A stretch of 64,000 nt of DNA from CAYMZZ01 sp047600605 (GTDB lineage Bacteria > Bacteroidota > Bacteroidia > Chitinophagales > Chitinophagaceae): contig JASGKK010000001.1 in assembly GCA_047600605.1 (NCBI GenBank), forward strand, positions 1,736,001 through 1,800,000. The letters are read 5' to 3'. The notes below the pieces were generated by a model, which was given only the letters and a program-made list of their open reading frames with translations, searched no databases and had not been told where the DNA came from. Position 1 is the stretch's first letter; the number at the start of each line of letters is the position of its first letter. Positions 7,962-17,207 of the stretch are shown piece after piece. The position numbers and the translations under genes were made by a program.

Positions 7962-9371
7962 TTATTCTGTTGAAAGTCCGATTTCAAAATGCTGTTCAGG
8001 AATCAATACATCCTGAAATCCTTTACGCACCAGTCTTCTTTTAAACTCCTGCTGCACGTCATACTCGCCATGTACGAGAAACAACTGTTTTACCTGACGT
8101 GGATCCTGACAGGCCAGCCACTGGCTCAGATCTTCATAATCACCATGTGCACTCATACTGCGGATACTTCCTATCTCTGCATGCACCTGGTGCTCGACTC
8201 CGAAAATGCTAACCTCTTTCTGTCCGGCCATCAGACGGCCGCCGAGTGAGTTAGGTTCGCAATACCCGGTAAACACAATTGTATTGCGGCTGTTTTCAAT
8301 TGTATTACTGATATGGTGTTTTACCCGGCCTGCATCTGCCATGCCACTGGCTGAGATAATGACCATTGGTCCATTGAGGTAGTTGAGTGCCTTTGACTGC
8401 TCTACCGTCTTGATATATTTCAATCCTTTGAATGAAAAAGGATCATTATCTGATTGCAATATCTTCTGTATCGTTTTATTGAAATAAGCCGGATAACTCT
8501 TTACTACTTCAGTAGCTTCGATACTCAACGGGCTATCTACATAATAATCCACATTGGGCAGACTGTTTTCGAGCTCCAGCTGATTGAGTGCGAAAAGAAT
8601 TTCCTGCGTACGGCCAACACTGAATGCAGGCAGGATCAGCTTGCCCTTTTTTTCCAGGCAGGCTCTTTTGATCCAGTGCAGCAGCAGTTCCGGCGTACTG
8701 TCTGCAGCGTCGTGCAAGCTATTACCATATGTAGATTCGATGATAATATAATCAGCCTGCGGAAATACTTCCGGAGATTTCAGTATCACATCTCTGTACC
8801 GGCCCACATCACCACTGAAGGTCAGGTGTACCTGCTTGCCATTTTCATTGATTCGCAAATGCACACAGGCGCTGCCGATAATATGACCGGCATCAGTGAA
8901 CATGGCTTCAACTCCTTCCGTCACAGTAAACCAGTGACCATACTCAATAGTCTCAAGGTGCTCCACTGCTTTTTTAGCATCTTCTACTGTATACAATGGG
9001 CGTAAAAGAGGCAGATGCTGTGCAGCCCGGCGTTTGTTGGAAAACTTAATATCATCTTCCTGTATTTCGCCGGAATCTTCCAGTAATATTTCAGCCAGCG
9101 TGGCAGTAGCCGGTGTACAGAAAACCTTTCCGTTGAAACCATCACTTACCAGTTTGGGAATAAGGCCGGAGTGGTCGATATGAGCATGGGAAAGGATCAT
9201 TACATCAATAGTATGCGGCTCAAAACCAAAATCGCGGTTCAGGCCATCCGTATCTTTTCCCATTCCCTGAAACATACCGCAATCGAGCAATATCTTTTTT
9301 CCGTTCTTCAGAGTGAGCAGGTGTTTGGAACCTGTTACGGTGCGGGCAGCACCATGAAAAGCAATCTTCAT
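7962..9371 (-). CDS. MBL-fold beta-CASP ribonuclease-like hydrolase
   Basis: A 469-residue metallo-beta-lactamase protein with inserted beta-CASP and C-terminal RMMBL segments. The metal-binding motif SHAHIDHSG is at residues 61-69, with DAGHIIGSACV and FSGDVGRY as further metal ligands, LPAFSVGRTQEILF in the beta-CASP region, and SMSAHGDYEDL and LVHGEYD at the C-terminus. The family comprises RNA-processing exo- or endonucleases (YsgA/CPSF73-like), cytoplasmic. The start at MKIAFHGAARTVTGS is canonical for the group. It is the last gene of a minus-strand run. It is full length; its RNA substrate is not predictable. Confidence 0.9.
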   Translation of the reverse strand: MKIAFHGAARTVTGSKHLLTLKNGKKILLDCGMFQGMGKDTDGLNRDFGFEPHTIDVMILSHAHIDHSGLIPKLVSDGFNGKVFCTPATATLAEILLEDSGEIQEDDIKFSNKRRAAQHLPLLRPLYTVEDAKKAVEHLETIEYGHWFTVTEGVEAMFTDAGHIIGSACVHLRINENGKQVHLTFSGDVGRYRDVILKSPEVFPQADYIIIESTYGNSLHDAADSTPELLLHWIKRACLEKKGKLILPAFSVGRTQEILFALNQLELENSLPNVDYYVDSPLSIEATEVVKSYPAYFNKTIQKILQSDNDPFSFKGLKYIKTVEQSKALNYLNGPMVIISASGMADAGRVKHHISNTIENSRNTIVFTGYCEPNSLGGRLMAGQKEVSIFGVEHQVHAEIGSIRSMSAHGDYEDLSQWLACQDPRQVKQLFLVHGEYDVQQEFKRRLVRKGFQDVLIPEQHFEIGLSTE

Positions 9372-9398
9372 TCGTTTTCATTATGGGGTCGGCGGGTA

Positions 9399-9899
9399 TC
9401 AGGCTTTAACAGCACTTTTAACCCGAAACGACCAGGTTATAAAAAATTCAGCCACTACTTCACCTGCTTCATTGCGACCTACGGACCGTGCTTTGACTAC
9501 GCGCGGCTCACCCGTATCAATGGCTTCCGCTATCTGCTGATTGAATAAACGTCCATCATCGCACGTAAATACGGTGCGGCCGGTTGCTTTGCGGTGATAA
9601 TCGCCATACACATTTACGACCAGCATTGATATAGCAGGCTGTCGTTTGTAAAGATAAGCCATCGCCAGCGCGCCGGTGCTCATCTCTGCTGCCATAGCCA
9701 GGCAGGCAAAGTAGGTGGAGCGAAAAGGATTTTTGGAAAACCATTTATATGGTACGCTTACGCTACAGGCCTCCCGGTCCAGTGTGCGTACCCGCACGCC
9801 GGAAAAGAAGGCACTTGGCAAACGTGTGAGCAAAAACAAGCGAAACTTAACCGGATGCTTTACCACACGGGCAAAATCGTCAAATGAATGACCGGCCAT
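9399..9899 (-). CDS. DUF4442 hotdog-fold protein
   Basis: A 166-residue protein with the DUF4442 signature (LFLLTRLPSAFFSGVRV, VPYKWFSKNPFRSTYFACLA, AAEMSTGALAM), a branch of the hotdog thioesterase superfamily similar to PaaI. Catalysis on an acyl-CoA is plausible but unproven for the family. Its ATG overlaps the stop codon of the thioredoxin gene by one base (TAATG), indicating co-translation. The C-terminal half carries VVNVYGDYHRKATGRTVFTC, typical of hotdog strands. No signal peptide. Confidence 0.8.
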   Translation of the reverse strand: MAGHSFDDFARVVKHPVKFRLFLLTRLPSAFFSGVRVRTLDREACSVSVPYKWFSKNPFRSTYFACLAMAAEMSTGALAMAYLYKRQPAISMLVVNVYGDYHRKATGRTVFTCDDGRLFNQQIAEAIDTGEPRVVKARSVGRNEAGEVVAEFFITWSFRVKSAVKA

Positions 9900-10411
9900 T
9901 ACTGATCTTTGTATTGGGCAGGATCGAGTGCTTTAACTGTCCAGTCGAGCAGAAAACCCATCACCTTGTTCTTATCATAGCTCTTGTCTTTTTCGAGATA
10001 TGCCGAATTCTGTGTATGCAATAAATTTCCTTTTCCATCCAGTATCAGGAATACGGGAAAACCAAAGCGCTGGGGAAATTTGTACTTTTTCAGTAGCTCG
10101 CTATTGGTATTTTCCTTACTGTAATTCAGATGATATACCACATAATTGGCTTTTACCACTGAATCGAGTTGAGCATCGGTTGTTACAAAATCATGGAAAC
10201 GGGCACACCAGATACACCAGTTGCCACCGATCTGGATAAACACATTTTTACCACTTTTGGCTGCTTCCGCTACTGCCGCACTAATGCCTTTGGCACCGTC
10301 TTCTGTTGGTTTGTACAGATTAAATTTGGACATATCCTGCGCTGAAACCACTTGTGTCAGCATCAGCAGCAAGGCTGCTACCATCATTCTTTTACCATTC
10401 ATATTTTTCAT
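9899..10411 (-). CDS. Secreted thioredoxin-fold protein
   Basis: A 170-residue protein with a Sec signal peptide (MNGKRMMVAALLLMLTQ, cleavage near VSAQD) and a thioredoxin domain. The redox motif is Cys66-Ile-Trp-Cys69 in GNWCIWCARFHDF, and the cis-proline segment is RFGFPVFLIL. Related periplasmic proteins of Bacteroidota are DsbD-C/SoxW-like thioredoxins that reduce or protect envelope thiols. The gene sits between a cysteine protease and DUF4442; a role in keeping the protease's catalytic cysteine reduced is possible but only inferred from position. A start at MNGKRMM three codons later is equally possible. Confidence 0.87.
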   Translation of the reverse strand: MKNMNGKRMMVAALLLMLTQVVSAQDMSKFNLYKPTEDGAKGISAAVAEAAKSGKNVFIQIGGNWCIWCARFHDFVTTDAQLDSVVKANYVVYHLNYSKENTNSELLKKYKFPQRFGFPVFLILDGKGNLLHTQNSAYLEKDKSYDKNKVMGFLLDWTVKALDPAQYKDQ

Positions 10412-10424
10412 TGTTTATTTTTTC

Positions 10425-12002
10425 TCAGGGAACTTTATCAAAAGCAACAATGCTGGCCACAGCTTTGTTGTCGTTGGCATCTACTTTAAAATAAATAGCA
10501 CCATCTGCCGTATTGTTGAACCGGGCAGAGCGGATAGTCATGCTGCGCAAGGCCTGATTCACCTTATCGGCATAACTTGAACCGGGTGTACTGCTGATGG
10601 TACGGTTCAACTGATCATAATCCAGTGCCTCTTTACTCACCACGATGGCTATGTAGTCCCGTGTGCCGATAGAATCGGCAGTAAGAGACTGATCTTTGGG
10701 AAAAAGACGATAACCGGTGATGCCGCAATAGGGATAATGTTTGGGCGTATAGGGAAACAGTACATAACTGGAACCATCTGTCTCGGAACCGAAAATATAG
10801 ATATAACACTCCGTTTCGTTTTTGATCTCTACCTTGAAACGGGTACCGGCTTTTATAGGTTCGATCGTCTGAAAGTTATTGTTTCCGGCATTGCGCAGGC
10901 GGATGTATTGTTTGGTGTCATTACTCACCAGACCAATACTGCACTCCAGCGGTACATTGGCTACTTCAGTACGTTTGGGCAGCGGATCGATGCCATAGGC
11001 TTCTTTTACATAATTCTGAAAATCGCCATAACGGACCCAGGCTACCCCATTTTTTCCCCACTGAGAACCCCAACTGTTCATGATCTGAAACGCACCGCCA
11101 AATTTGCGGTCATCATACCCGATCACACACATGGCATGACCGCCCATACCTACCTGTGAGGCATCCATACCGGAAGGCTGCCAGAGTTCACGCCCCATCA
11201 TGTCCTGCATAAAGGACTGACCTACCATCATGCCAATGGCCACAGGCGCATCTTTGGCCAGGTGCTCTTTGATGGCTCTGACGCTGATCTTATTGATATT
11301 GTCTCCGTTGGTAAGACGTGAAAAACCATGGATCACATTTTGTTTCCCCTTTTGCTTATCGGTAGAGGAAGGTTCGCGGTCGCAGTCCTGGTCACTATAT
11401 GGATAGTCGCTCAGGGGTACGCCTCCGTTGGAGCTCATTGTCTCCATAGCCCGCTGCAGATAAGAGCCCTGGCACCCGTCGAGTTTGATCTGGTTGTAGA
11501 GATAAGAGGGGCTGAAGCGAATCTGGTTGGGGTCCTGGTGGGTTGCAGCCGCCGTAAGTACTGTTTGTGCACCATAGGCACAGCTCCAGGCTACACAGCT
11601 ACCCTGCTGGCCCTGATCGCCGCGGTCGGGCGCAAAACGAAGCAGCGAAACGGCTTCTGGCAATGGATTTTTGTTGTTATCATCCTCCAGCCCTTCGTAT
11701 ACCGAAGCCTTATTAAACTCGGCCGGATTAAAACTATAGCCGCTTTGTGAAAATACGCTCTGAGCTACCTCAGCGAGGTTGCAGCCGCCACCGCCCTTGC
11801 CCAACAAAAAATACCCCCCCACTACCAGCACCAGCAATACAAGGATACCCTTGCCCTTGAAAAGTCCCAGCAACAGGGGGAGTAATGCGCCAAGACCACC
11901 ACCTCCACCGGGGAAATTGGGCCGGTTGCCCCCACCCCCGCTGTCGTCATTAAAATCTTGCTGATTGGGATCTTTCGGATCATCTGTCATTCTGATAGGC
12001 AT
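10425..12002 (-). CDS. Membrane-anchored papain-family (C1) cysteine protease
   Basis: A 525-residue protein: an acidic, Gly/Pro-rich N-terminus, one transmembrane segment at about residues 38-67 (LLPLLLGLF...ILVLLVLVVGGYFLL), then a C1A peptidase domain at about 115-340. Catalytic Cys136 lies in GQQGSCVAWSCAYG (oxyanion Gln132/133), the histidine in GGHAMCVIGYDD, and the asparagine in QIMNSWGSQWGKNG. Residues 340-525 form a second domain of unknown type with a peptidase-associated DUF4384-like look (GTRFKVEIKNETECYIYIFG, VLFPY). No propeptide inhibitor region was recognised. Start could also be MTDDPKDPN four codons later. It stands just upstream of the thioredoxin gene, 13 bases away. Confidence 0.88.
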   Translation of the reverse strand: MPIRMTDDPKDPNQQDFNDDSGGGGNRPNFPGGGGGLGALLPLLLGLFKGKGILVLLVLVVGGYFLLGKGGGGCNLAEVAQSVFSQSGYSFNPAEFNKASVYEGLEDDNNKNPLPEAVSLLRFAPDRGDQGQQGSCVAWSCAYGAQTVLTAAATHQDPNQIRFSPSYLYNQIKLDGCQGSYLQRAMETMSSNGGVPLSDYPYSDQDCDREPSSTDKQKGKQNVIHGFSRLTNGDNINKISVRAIKEHLAKDAPVAIGMMVGQSFMQDMMGRELWQPSGMDASQVGMGGHAMCVIGYDDRKFGGAFQIMNSWGSQWGKNGVAWVRYGDFQNYVKEAYGIDPLPKRTEVANVPLECSIGLVSNDTKQYIRLRNAGNNNFQTIEPIKAGTRFKVEIKNETECYIYIFGSETDGSSYVLFPYTPKHYPYCGITGYRLFPKDQSLTADSIGTRDYIAIVVSKEALDYDQLNRTISSTPGSSYADKVNQALRSMTIRSARFNNTADGAIYFKVDANDNKAVASIVAFDKVP

Positions 12003-12120
12003 AGCAGAAAAATTTTGTACTTAAATGTAAGAAGTTCACCGTAATATTTCGTTAAGTAACTGAAATGGCTTCGCTATTTTTGAACAGAAGCCAGCCTTTT
12101 TCAAAGAAGTTTCGTCAAAT

Positions 12121-13017
12121 TTGAGCATGCTAATGAAAGCAATAAAAAATCGCCTGTTATTTTCAGTCATTTGCCTCCTGATAGCCAACTGGATTACCGC
12201 GCAAACGGTAACCGGGGCACTAGGTTTTACCCAGGGACAAACGCTGGCCGTAAAAATAGAGTTGAAAAATACGATGGCACAACAGGCCATGGGGCAGTCG
12301 ATCGACTTTTCGGCTACCGGAGTGGCCAGGCATCAGTATATGGTATCCAATCAAACAGCCGATAATACCACCCTGCACCATACCGTGCAGGGCATCCGCT
12401 TTTCTTTTGATGGCATGGGGGCCAAAAAATCATTTGATTCCGATAAACCTGCTGATCTGCAGTCGGCTTTTGGCAAACCTATACGCGAATGGCTCAAACA
12501 ATCCTATCACCTCATCGTAGATACGCTGGGGAAAACCATGATGGTGCAACCTCCCAGCATGCCCGTGCTGGAACAGGATGATCAATTGAAATTCATTACC
12601 GGATTGCTGGGCGACCTGATGGGTGTGGCCAATCCGCCTTCCAAAAATGAGCCTAGTCTTTTTGCCATACTCCCGGCCGGCAATGTTGCTATCGGCGATA
12701 CCTGGAATCATACCGGCAACAACCGGGAAGAACAGTGGTCGATCAATTATACACTTACAGCTATCACCGACACGGCAATCGTTGTAAGTCTCAAAGGCAT
12801 CAGCAACCGGCAGCAACAGGCCGATATGCGTGGCATGACGGTAACTACAACTATCAAGAGTATCAGTACCGGTGATATTTTACTCGATCCCGCCACCAGG
12901 CTGCTGCGCCAAAAAAAGATCCATATAGAATCGAGTGGTACGGCAGAAATGATGGGCAACAGTACCCCTGTGACCTCCAAGGCCGATATATTCATTCAGG
13001 TAACCCCTCAACCATAA
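12121..13017 (+). CDS. Secreted protein of unknown function (DUF6263-like)
   Basis: A 298-residue protein with an N-terminal signal peptide (LLFSVICLLIANWITAQ). The mature part has the pattern of Bacteroidota DUF6263 proteins: an opening strand FTQGQTLAVKIELKNTMAQQ, a central LPAGNVAIGDTWNH, and a closing RQKKIHIESSGTAEMMG. Several nearby ATG codons (12121, 12127, 12133) are possible starts. It is followed after 3 bases by a tiny membrane-protein gene. Divergent from the protease gene, with about 120 bases between them. Function unknown; the family name is from recognition, not a search. Confidence 0.65.
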   Translation: MSMLMKAIKNRLLFSVICLLIANWITAQTVTGALGFTQGQTLAVKIELKNTMAQQAMGQSIDFSATGVARHQYMVSNQTADNTTLHHTVQGIRFSFDGMGAKKSFDSDKPADLQSAFGKPIREWLKQSYHLIVDTLGKTMMVQPPSMPVLEQDDQLKFITGLLGDLMGVANPPSKNEPSLFAILPAGNVAIGDTWNHTGNNREEQWSINYTLTAITDTAIVVSLKGISNRQQQADMRGMTVTTTIKSISTGDILLDPATRLLRQKKIHIESSGTAEMMGNSTPVTSKADIFIQVTPQP

Positions 13018-13020
13018 CAC

Positions 13021-13161
13021 ATGCTGCTGGCTGTACTGGCGCTGATCATTATTGCCTGGGTTACACTTACCTTCAGCAATATCGGCAAGCCCCGGCGATA
13101 CTACCGTTTTAAAAGCAGGAATGCGCGTAATGCGCATTCTGCTGATCAATCAAAAGAATAA
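13021..13161 (+). CDS. 46-residue single-span membrane peptide
   Basis: An ATG 3 bases after the preceding stop opens 46 codons: MLLAVLALIIIAWVTLTFSN is one hydrophobic helix, followed by a strongly basic tail (IGKPRRYYRFKSRNARNAH). The tight spacing implies translational coupling with the secreted DUF6263-like protein. The positive-inside rule puts the C-terminus in the cytoplasm. No homologue is recognised. Its size puts it below usual gene-calling limits. It ends 11 bases before the convergent phytase gene's stop. Confidence 0.55.
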   Translation: MLLAVLALIIIAWVTLTFSNIGKPRRYYRFKSRNARNAHSADQSKE

Positions 13162-13172
13162 TTCAGGTTCGT

Positions 13173-14273
13173 TTATTTTGCGGCTTTCACTTTAAGTCCG
13201 GCTTTTGCAGCCAGGTCTGCCCAGCGGTACAGCTGAAAAGTTTTGTCGGCGCTCATTGCCACAAATAAGCCTCCTTCAAAACCCGGCAGACTTACAGACG
13301 TCACATCGCTGCCATCGCTTTCGCGTGTTGATACTGCGATGCTGGCCAGCCGGTCGTGCTGATGTGGTGCACTCCCTTTCCCTTCACGGGGATATACATT
13401 AAACTTGTTGGCTCCCTGATCAGATACCAGGATATAACCGGTTTTATCGTCCAGCTTATAAATAGAAATGCCTTCATTATCGTCGCTGAACTGTCCCTGG
13501 CCAAACAATGCCAGCTCTTCATTTCCTTTTTCCGGATCAGCATAATACTTACGTATTCCTACCTGCTCATCGGAATAGTATACATACCCGAGCTCATTGT
13601 CGACCGCAATAGACTCGATTTCTTTTTTTCCTGAGTAGCGGCCGAATTTTCTGACGAGGGTAGCGCGTACAATTCCTGTTCCATCGCCCTGCAGCAGGTA
13701 CTGATACAGGTATCCTTCGGCAGGTCCTGATTTGCGCCCTACAATGGCAAAGATGGCCCCATCCGCGGGCCTTGTATACAGAGCGATACCCATAGGTAGA
13801 TTATCCGTTTCTCCGGCAAATACAGGAATACCTCCGCCATCAATAGCCTGCATGGCAGGCAGAGAGAAAATACGGATGCTCTGGCGGTCACGTTCGGTCG
13901 CAACTGCAATATCCACCCGTTTATTGCCCACAGTCAATCCATAGGCGATGTCTACATTATTCATACGCTTCAGGCCCAGCACACTGTGTGCACTGTCTTT
14001 TTTGCCATTCAATCCAAACACATAAAGTCCCCCGTTTTCTTTGTTCTTATCCGTACCTACAATAAAACTGTTGGCCGTATTGCTGGTATCGATCCAGATG
14101 GCGGGGTCATCGCTGTCATCAAATACTGTATCGGTAATGGCAACCGGTTTTACCGGCAGAGTGTCTGTGGCGGTTGGTGCTGTACGCTGTTTAGACTCAT
14201 TTCCGCAGGCTGTCAGCAAAGCAAGCATCGCAAACGGAAGAATCATATTTCGGGAAAAAAAATATTGTGCCAT
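13173..14273 (-). CDS. Beta-propeller phytase lipoprotein (3-phytase)
   Basis: A 366-residue lipoprotein with lipobox LLTACGN (cysteine at about residue 23). The mature part is a beta-propeller phytase: DDPAIWIDTSNTANSFIVGTDK, NVDIAYGL, GGIPVFAG, KEIESIAVDNELGYVYYSDEQVGIRKY, DDNEGISIY and GYILVSDQGANKF, with the acidic residues that bind Ca2+ in this family. Such enzymes release phosphate from phytate outside the cytoplasm. It follows the TonB receptor by 74 bases on the same strand, and the pair lies behind a Pho-box-like array, so phosphate-starvation control is likely. Confidence 0.93.
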   Translation of the reverse strand: MAQYFFSRNMILPFAMLALLTACGNESKQRTAPTATDTLPVKPVAITDTVFDDSDDPAIWIDTSNTANSFIVGTDKNKENGGLYVFGLNGKKDSAHSVLGLKRMNNVDIAYGLTVGNKRVDIAVATERDRQSIRIFSLPAMQAIDGGGIPVFAGETDNLPMGIALYTRPADGAIFAIVGRKSGPAEGYLYQYLLQGDGTGIVRATLVRKFGRYSGKKEIESIAVDNELGYVYYSDEQVGIRKYYADPEKGNEELALFGQGQFSDDNEGISIYKLDDKTGYILVSDQGANKFNVYPREGKGSAPHQHDRLASIAVSTRESDGSDVTSVSLPGFEGGLFVAMSADKTFQLYRWADLAAKAGLKVKAAK

Positions 14274-14347
14274 AATCTTAAAGAATGTGTGCCGGCGTTA
14301 CAAGAGCAGCAGGCACACGGGTATTGGGGGTTTTCTTAGCCTGTTGA

Positions 14348-17176
14348 TTATTTGCTCAGATCAAATTTTACACCAAGGTTGAAACGTGACTGATAATACT
14401 CTGACTGCATGGTGCGCGATTTAATGCCCTGGTAATAACGCAGGGGTTGATTGGTCAGATTATTGGCTTCGCCAAAAATGCGTATGCGGGTGGTAACTGC
14501 ATAAGAAGCGTTGGCGTCCAGAAAAAACTGACGGTCATAATAGCGGTCTTCAAATGCTGCACCACCCAGCTCATCGAGATAAGCAGCTGAGAAATTGGCC
14601 GACAACCGGGCGAGGAATTTTTTATTCTCAAAGGAAAGTGAAGCGTTGAACATATGAGGGGCAGTGCCGGGCAGAGGCAGATTGGTACGTACTTCACCAT
14701 CGGCATTGTAAATACCTTTTGCCTTCGACCTGGTATAGGTATAGTTAATCAATACACCCAGACCTTTCCAGATACCAGGCAGGAAGTCAAGCTGGCGCTG
14801 TACACCTACTTCAAAGCCATATACCTGTACATTGTCGCCATTGCGGGGTTCAATATAAGTCCAGTTTGTACCGGCAGGAACAGGATTGGGTGTAACATCA
14901 GGGTATGCTGCTGCAAATTTTGCTGCGCTAAACTGCTCATCGCGGAAACGATAAATAAACTGATCAATGGTTTTATAGAAACCGCCTACGGATACCACAC
15001 CAATGCTCTGGAAATAATTTTCGAGCATCAGGTCAAAGTTGTTGGCGCGTGAAGCTTTGAGATCCGTATTACCAACAAACAATTCTTCATCGCCGGGGCG
15101 AACATCAAAATAAGGCACGAGGTCATAATAATTGGGGCGGGCAATGGAGTTGGTCCATGCGGCACGCAGAATGGTTTGTTTGCTGAGATCAAAACGGAAG
15201 GAAAGATGAGGCAGCACATTCAGGTAGCTGTTTTTTACTTTACGTGTACCTACCAGGTCATCTTCGTCTTCGACAATATTTCCTTTGTATTTGCTGGATG
15301 TGTTTTCCAGGCGCAGACCTGCAATAAAACTCACTTTATCGCTCAGGTGCTGATCCCACATGAGATAACCGGCGGTGATGGTCTCGCGGGCATCATAGTT
15401 GGCGGCAAGGTATTCTGCCGGTACATCTTCCTGCTCAAACAATGAACTATTGGTAAGATTAAGTGAACCCAGGTATTTGGGATCTACAAACAATCCGGGA
15501 ACATATTTTGAACCGGCATTGAATCCATCGTTATTATGAAATACGGTGGGTAGTGTGGTCAGGTTTTCAAATGCAGCTTCATTGCTACCCGCAGGCGAAT
15601 ATTCAAAGAAGTTGTTGTCACGCACTTTCTTTTTGGCACGCAGGCGTGCCCCAAATTTGATATTACCCAGCTGATCGAATGCCTTTACAGGCAGCTTCCA
15701 GTTAATTTTACCACTCCATTCCGTTTCATACTGGTCCTGAAACTGTTCTGTTATTTCGCGAAGTGAATAATCAGCGGGGGTTACATTGTTTGTCACGAGA
15801 GGGAAACGGGCATCGTCGCCATTAAATGTGACAGCAGCATTCTTTTTACGGAAACTGATATACCGTTCATGAGGCCTTTCTTCACTGGCGCGGGAGAAAC
15901 CGGCCGACCAGTCCATTTTCACTTTACCCAGCAGGTGCTCGCCACGCAGGTTATAGCTTTGTGCGCGCTGATCTTCGAGGCGGCGGTTTTTGATACGACT
16001 GCTGCCCAGGCCACCTTTTGTTTCGCGGCGTATCTCACCTACATAACCTGTGATATTGTCGTTGGCATCATACTCGGGTTCAATATCCGTAGCCGTGTAA
16101 CGGAGACGGTTTTCCCAATCGTCGCGCCAGTTATATTGGCCTTTAAAGATGACAGAATGACGATTATTGAACTGATAATCTACCGTAGCGCCAATGCTGC
16201 GGCGGGTACGGTCTACAAAATATTTCCGGATCTCCATTTCTTCCGTATACACATTCCCAAAATCATCCTGTTTCCATACGGCTTCCACATCATCTGAACC
16301 ATAGCGGTTGCTGTTGATAGAGCCATTGAGCAGTACCCCGAGTTTGTTTTTGGCAAAACGGTTACCGACAATGAATGAGCCATTATAACCCATTTTCTCC
16401 CTGATCGGATTATAGATTGCCGACCCTGTAGCAGAGAAGCGAAGTCCATTGGGTGCTGCGCGTGTCACCAGATTTACTGATCCGCCAATAGCATCTGCAT
16501 CCATATCGGGCAGCAGGGTTTTATTTACTTCGATCGTCTGGATCATGTCTGAAGGGATCAGATCCATCTGCACCCGACGGTTATCGCCTTCTGCAGAAGG
16601 AATACGATCGCCGTTCATGGTCACCGAGTTGAGTTCGGGAGCCAGACCTCTGATAATAATATTGCGCGCTTCACCCTGATCATTCTGCATGGTGATACCA
16701 GGTATGCGCTTCATTGCATCACCAACATTGGCATCCGGAAAACGGCCAATCTGATCGGCCGAAACGATATTGGTGATATTGAAATTATTTTTTTGCTGGT
16801 TGAGTGCTTTGGCCTGACCCTTCAGGCGATCACCCATCACCACTACTTCCCGGCCCGTTACGACTTTGCTTTTCAGCGTCTCGTCGATATTCAGTTCCTG
16901 GCTATTAAAGTCAATGGATTTAACCAGCGTTTCATAGCCAATATAGGAGATGCGGAGTTCATAACGACCAGCAGGAAGAGCCGCTATTATCCATTCACCA
17001 TTCTGATTGGTAACACCCTTGTAAGTACCAGGCTCCAGAGAGATAGAAGCTCCGGGGAGATTCAGATTATCTTCGTCTTTTACTTTTACACGCAATACCG
17101 ATTTCTGTGCAGCAGACGCCAGCGACAGAAAAAGCAATACGGTGAACAGGTAAAAACGGGAAACGTTTTTCGTCAT
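14348..17176 (-). CDS. TonB-dependent outer-membrane receptor, probably for phytate or organophosphate
   Basis: A 942-residue receptor: signal peptide (residues 1-23), carboxypeptidase-regulatory-like domain (about 25-105, SLEPGTYKGVTNQNGEWIIA), plug domain (about 120-230, FPDANVGDAMKRIPGITMQN and RGLAPELNSVTMNGDRIPSA), then the beta-barrel to the C-terminus with a terminal SRFNLGVKFDLSK strand. It resembles TonB-CarboxypepD receptors rather than SusC; no SusD gene follows. The phytase downstream and the Pho-like repeats upstream suggest the substrate is inositol phosphate or a calcium or iron complex of it; that is inference. Confidence 0.93.
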   Translation of the reverse strand: MTKNVSRFYLFTVLLFLSLASAAQKSVLRVKVKDEDNLNLPGASISLEPGTYKGVTNQNGEWIIAALPAGRYELRISYIGYETLVKSIDFNSQELNIDETLKSKVVTGREVVVMGDRLKGQAKALNQQKNNFNITNIVSADQIGRFPDANVGDAMKRIPGITMQNDQGEARNIIIRGLAPELNSVTMNGDRIPSAEGDNRRVQMDLIPSDMIQTIEVNKTLLPDMDADAIGGSVNLVTRAAPNGLRFSATGSAIYNPIREKMGYNGSFIVGNRFAKNKLGVLLNGSINSNRYGSDDVEAVWKQDDFGNVYTEEMEIRKYFVDRTRRSIGATVDYQFNNRHSVIFKGQYNWRDDWENRLRYTATDIEPEYDANDNITGYVGEIRRETKGGLGSSRIKNRRLEDQRAQSYNLRGEHLLGKVKMDWSAGFSRASEERPHERYISFRKKNAAVTFNGDDARFPLVTNNVTPADYSLREITEQFQDQYETEWSGKINWKLPVKAFDQLGNIKFGARLRAKKKVRDNNFFEYSPAGSNEAAFENLTTLPTVFHNNDGFNAGSKYVPGLFVDPKYLGSLNLTNSSLFEQEDVPAEYLAANYDARETITAGYLMWDQHLSDKVSFIAGLRLENTSSKYKGNIVEDEDDLVGTRKVKNSYLNVLPHLSFRFDLSKQTILRAAWTNSIARPNYYDLVPYFDVRPGDEELFVGNTDLKASRANNFDLMLENYFQSIGVVSVGGFYKTIDQFIYRFRDEQFSAAKFAAAYPDVTPNPVPAGTNWTYIEPRNGDNVQVYGFEVGVQRQLDFLPGIWKGLGVLINYTYTRSKAKGIYNADGEVRTNLPLPGTAPHMFNASLSFENKKFLARLSANFSAAYLDELGGAAFEDRYYDRQFFLDANASYAVTTRIRIFGEANNLTNQPLRYYQGIKSRTMQSEYYQSRFNLGVKFDLSK

Positions 17177-17195
17177 AAGCCAGTTGAATTTGGCG

Positions 17196-17203
17196 CGAAA
17201 CTA
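17196..17203 (-). promoter_or_regulatory. Candidate -7 box of the TonB receptor-phytase promoter
   Basis: On the minus strand TAGTTTCG, one mismatch from the Bacteroidota -7 consensus TAnnTTTG, 20 bases before the start codon and directly downstream of the 11-bp repeat array. Confidence 0.5.
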
Positions 17204-17207
17204 TCCC

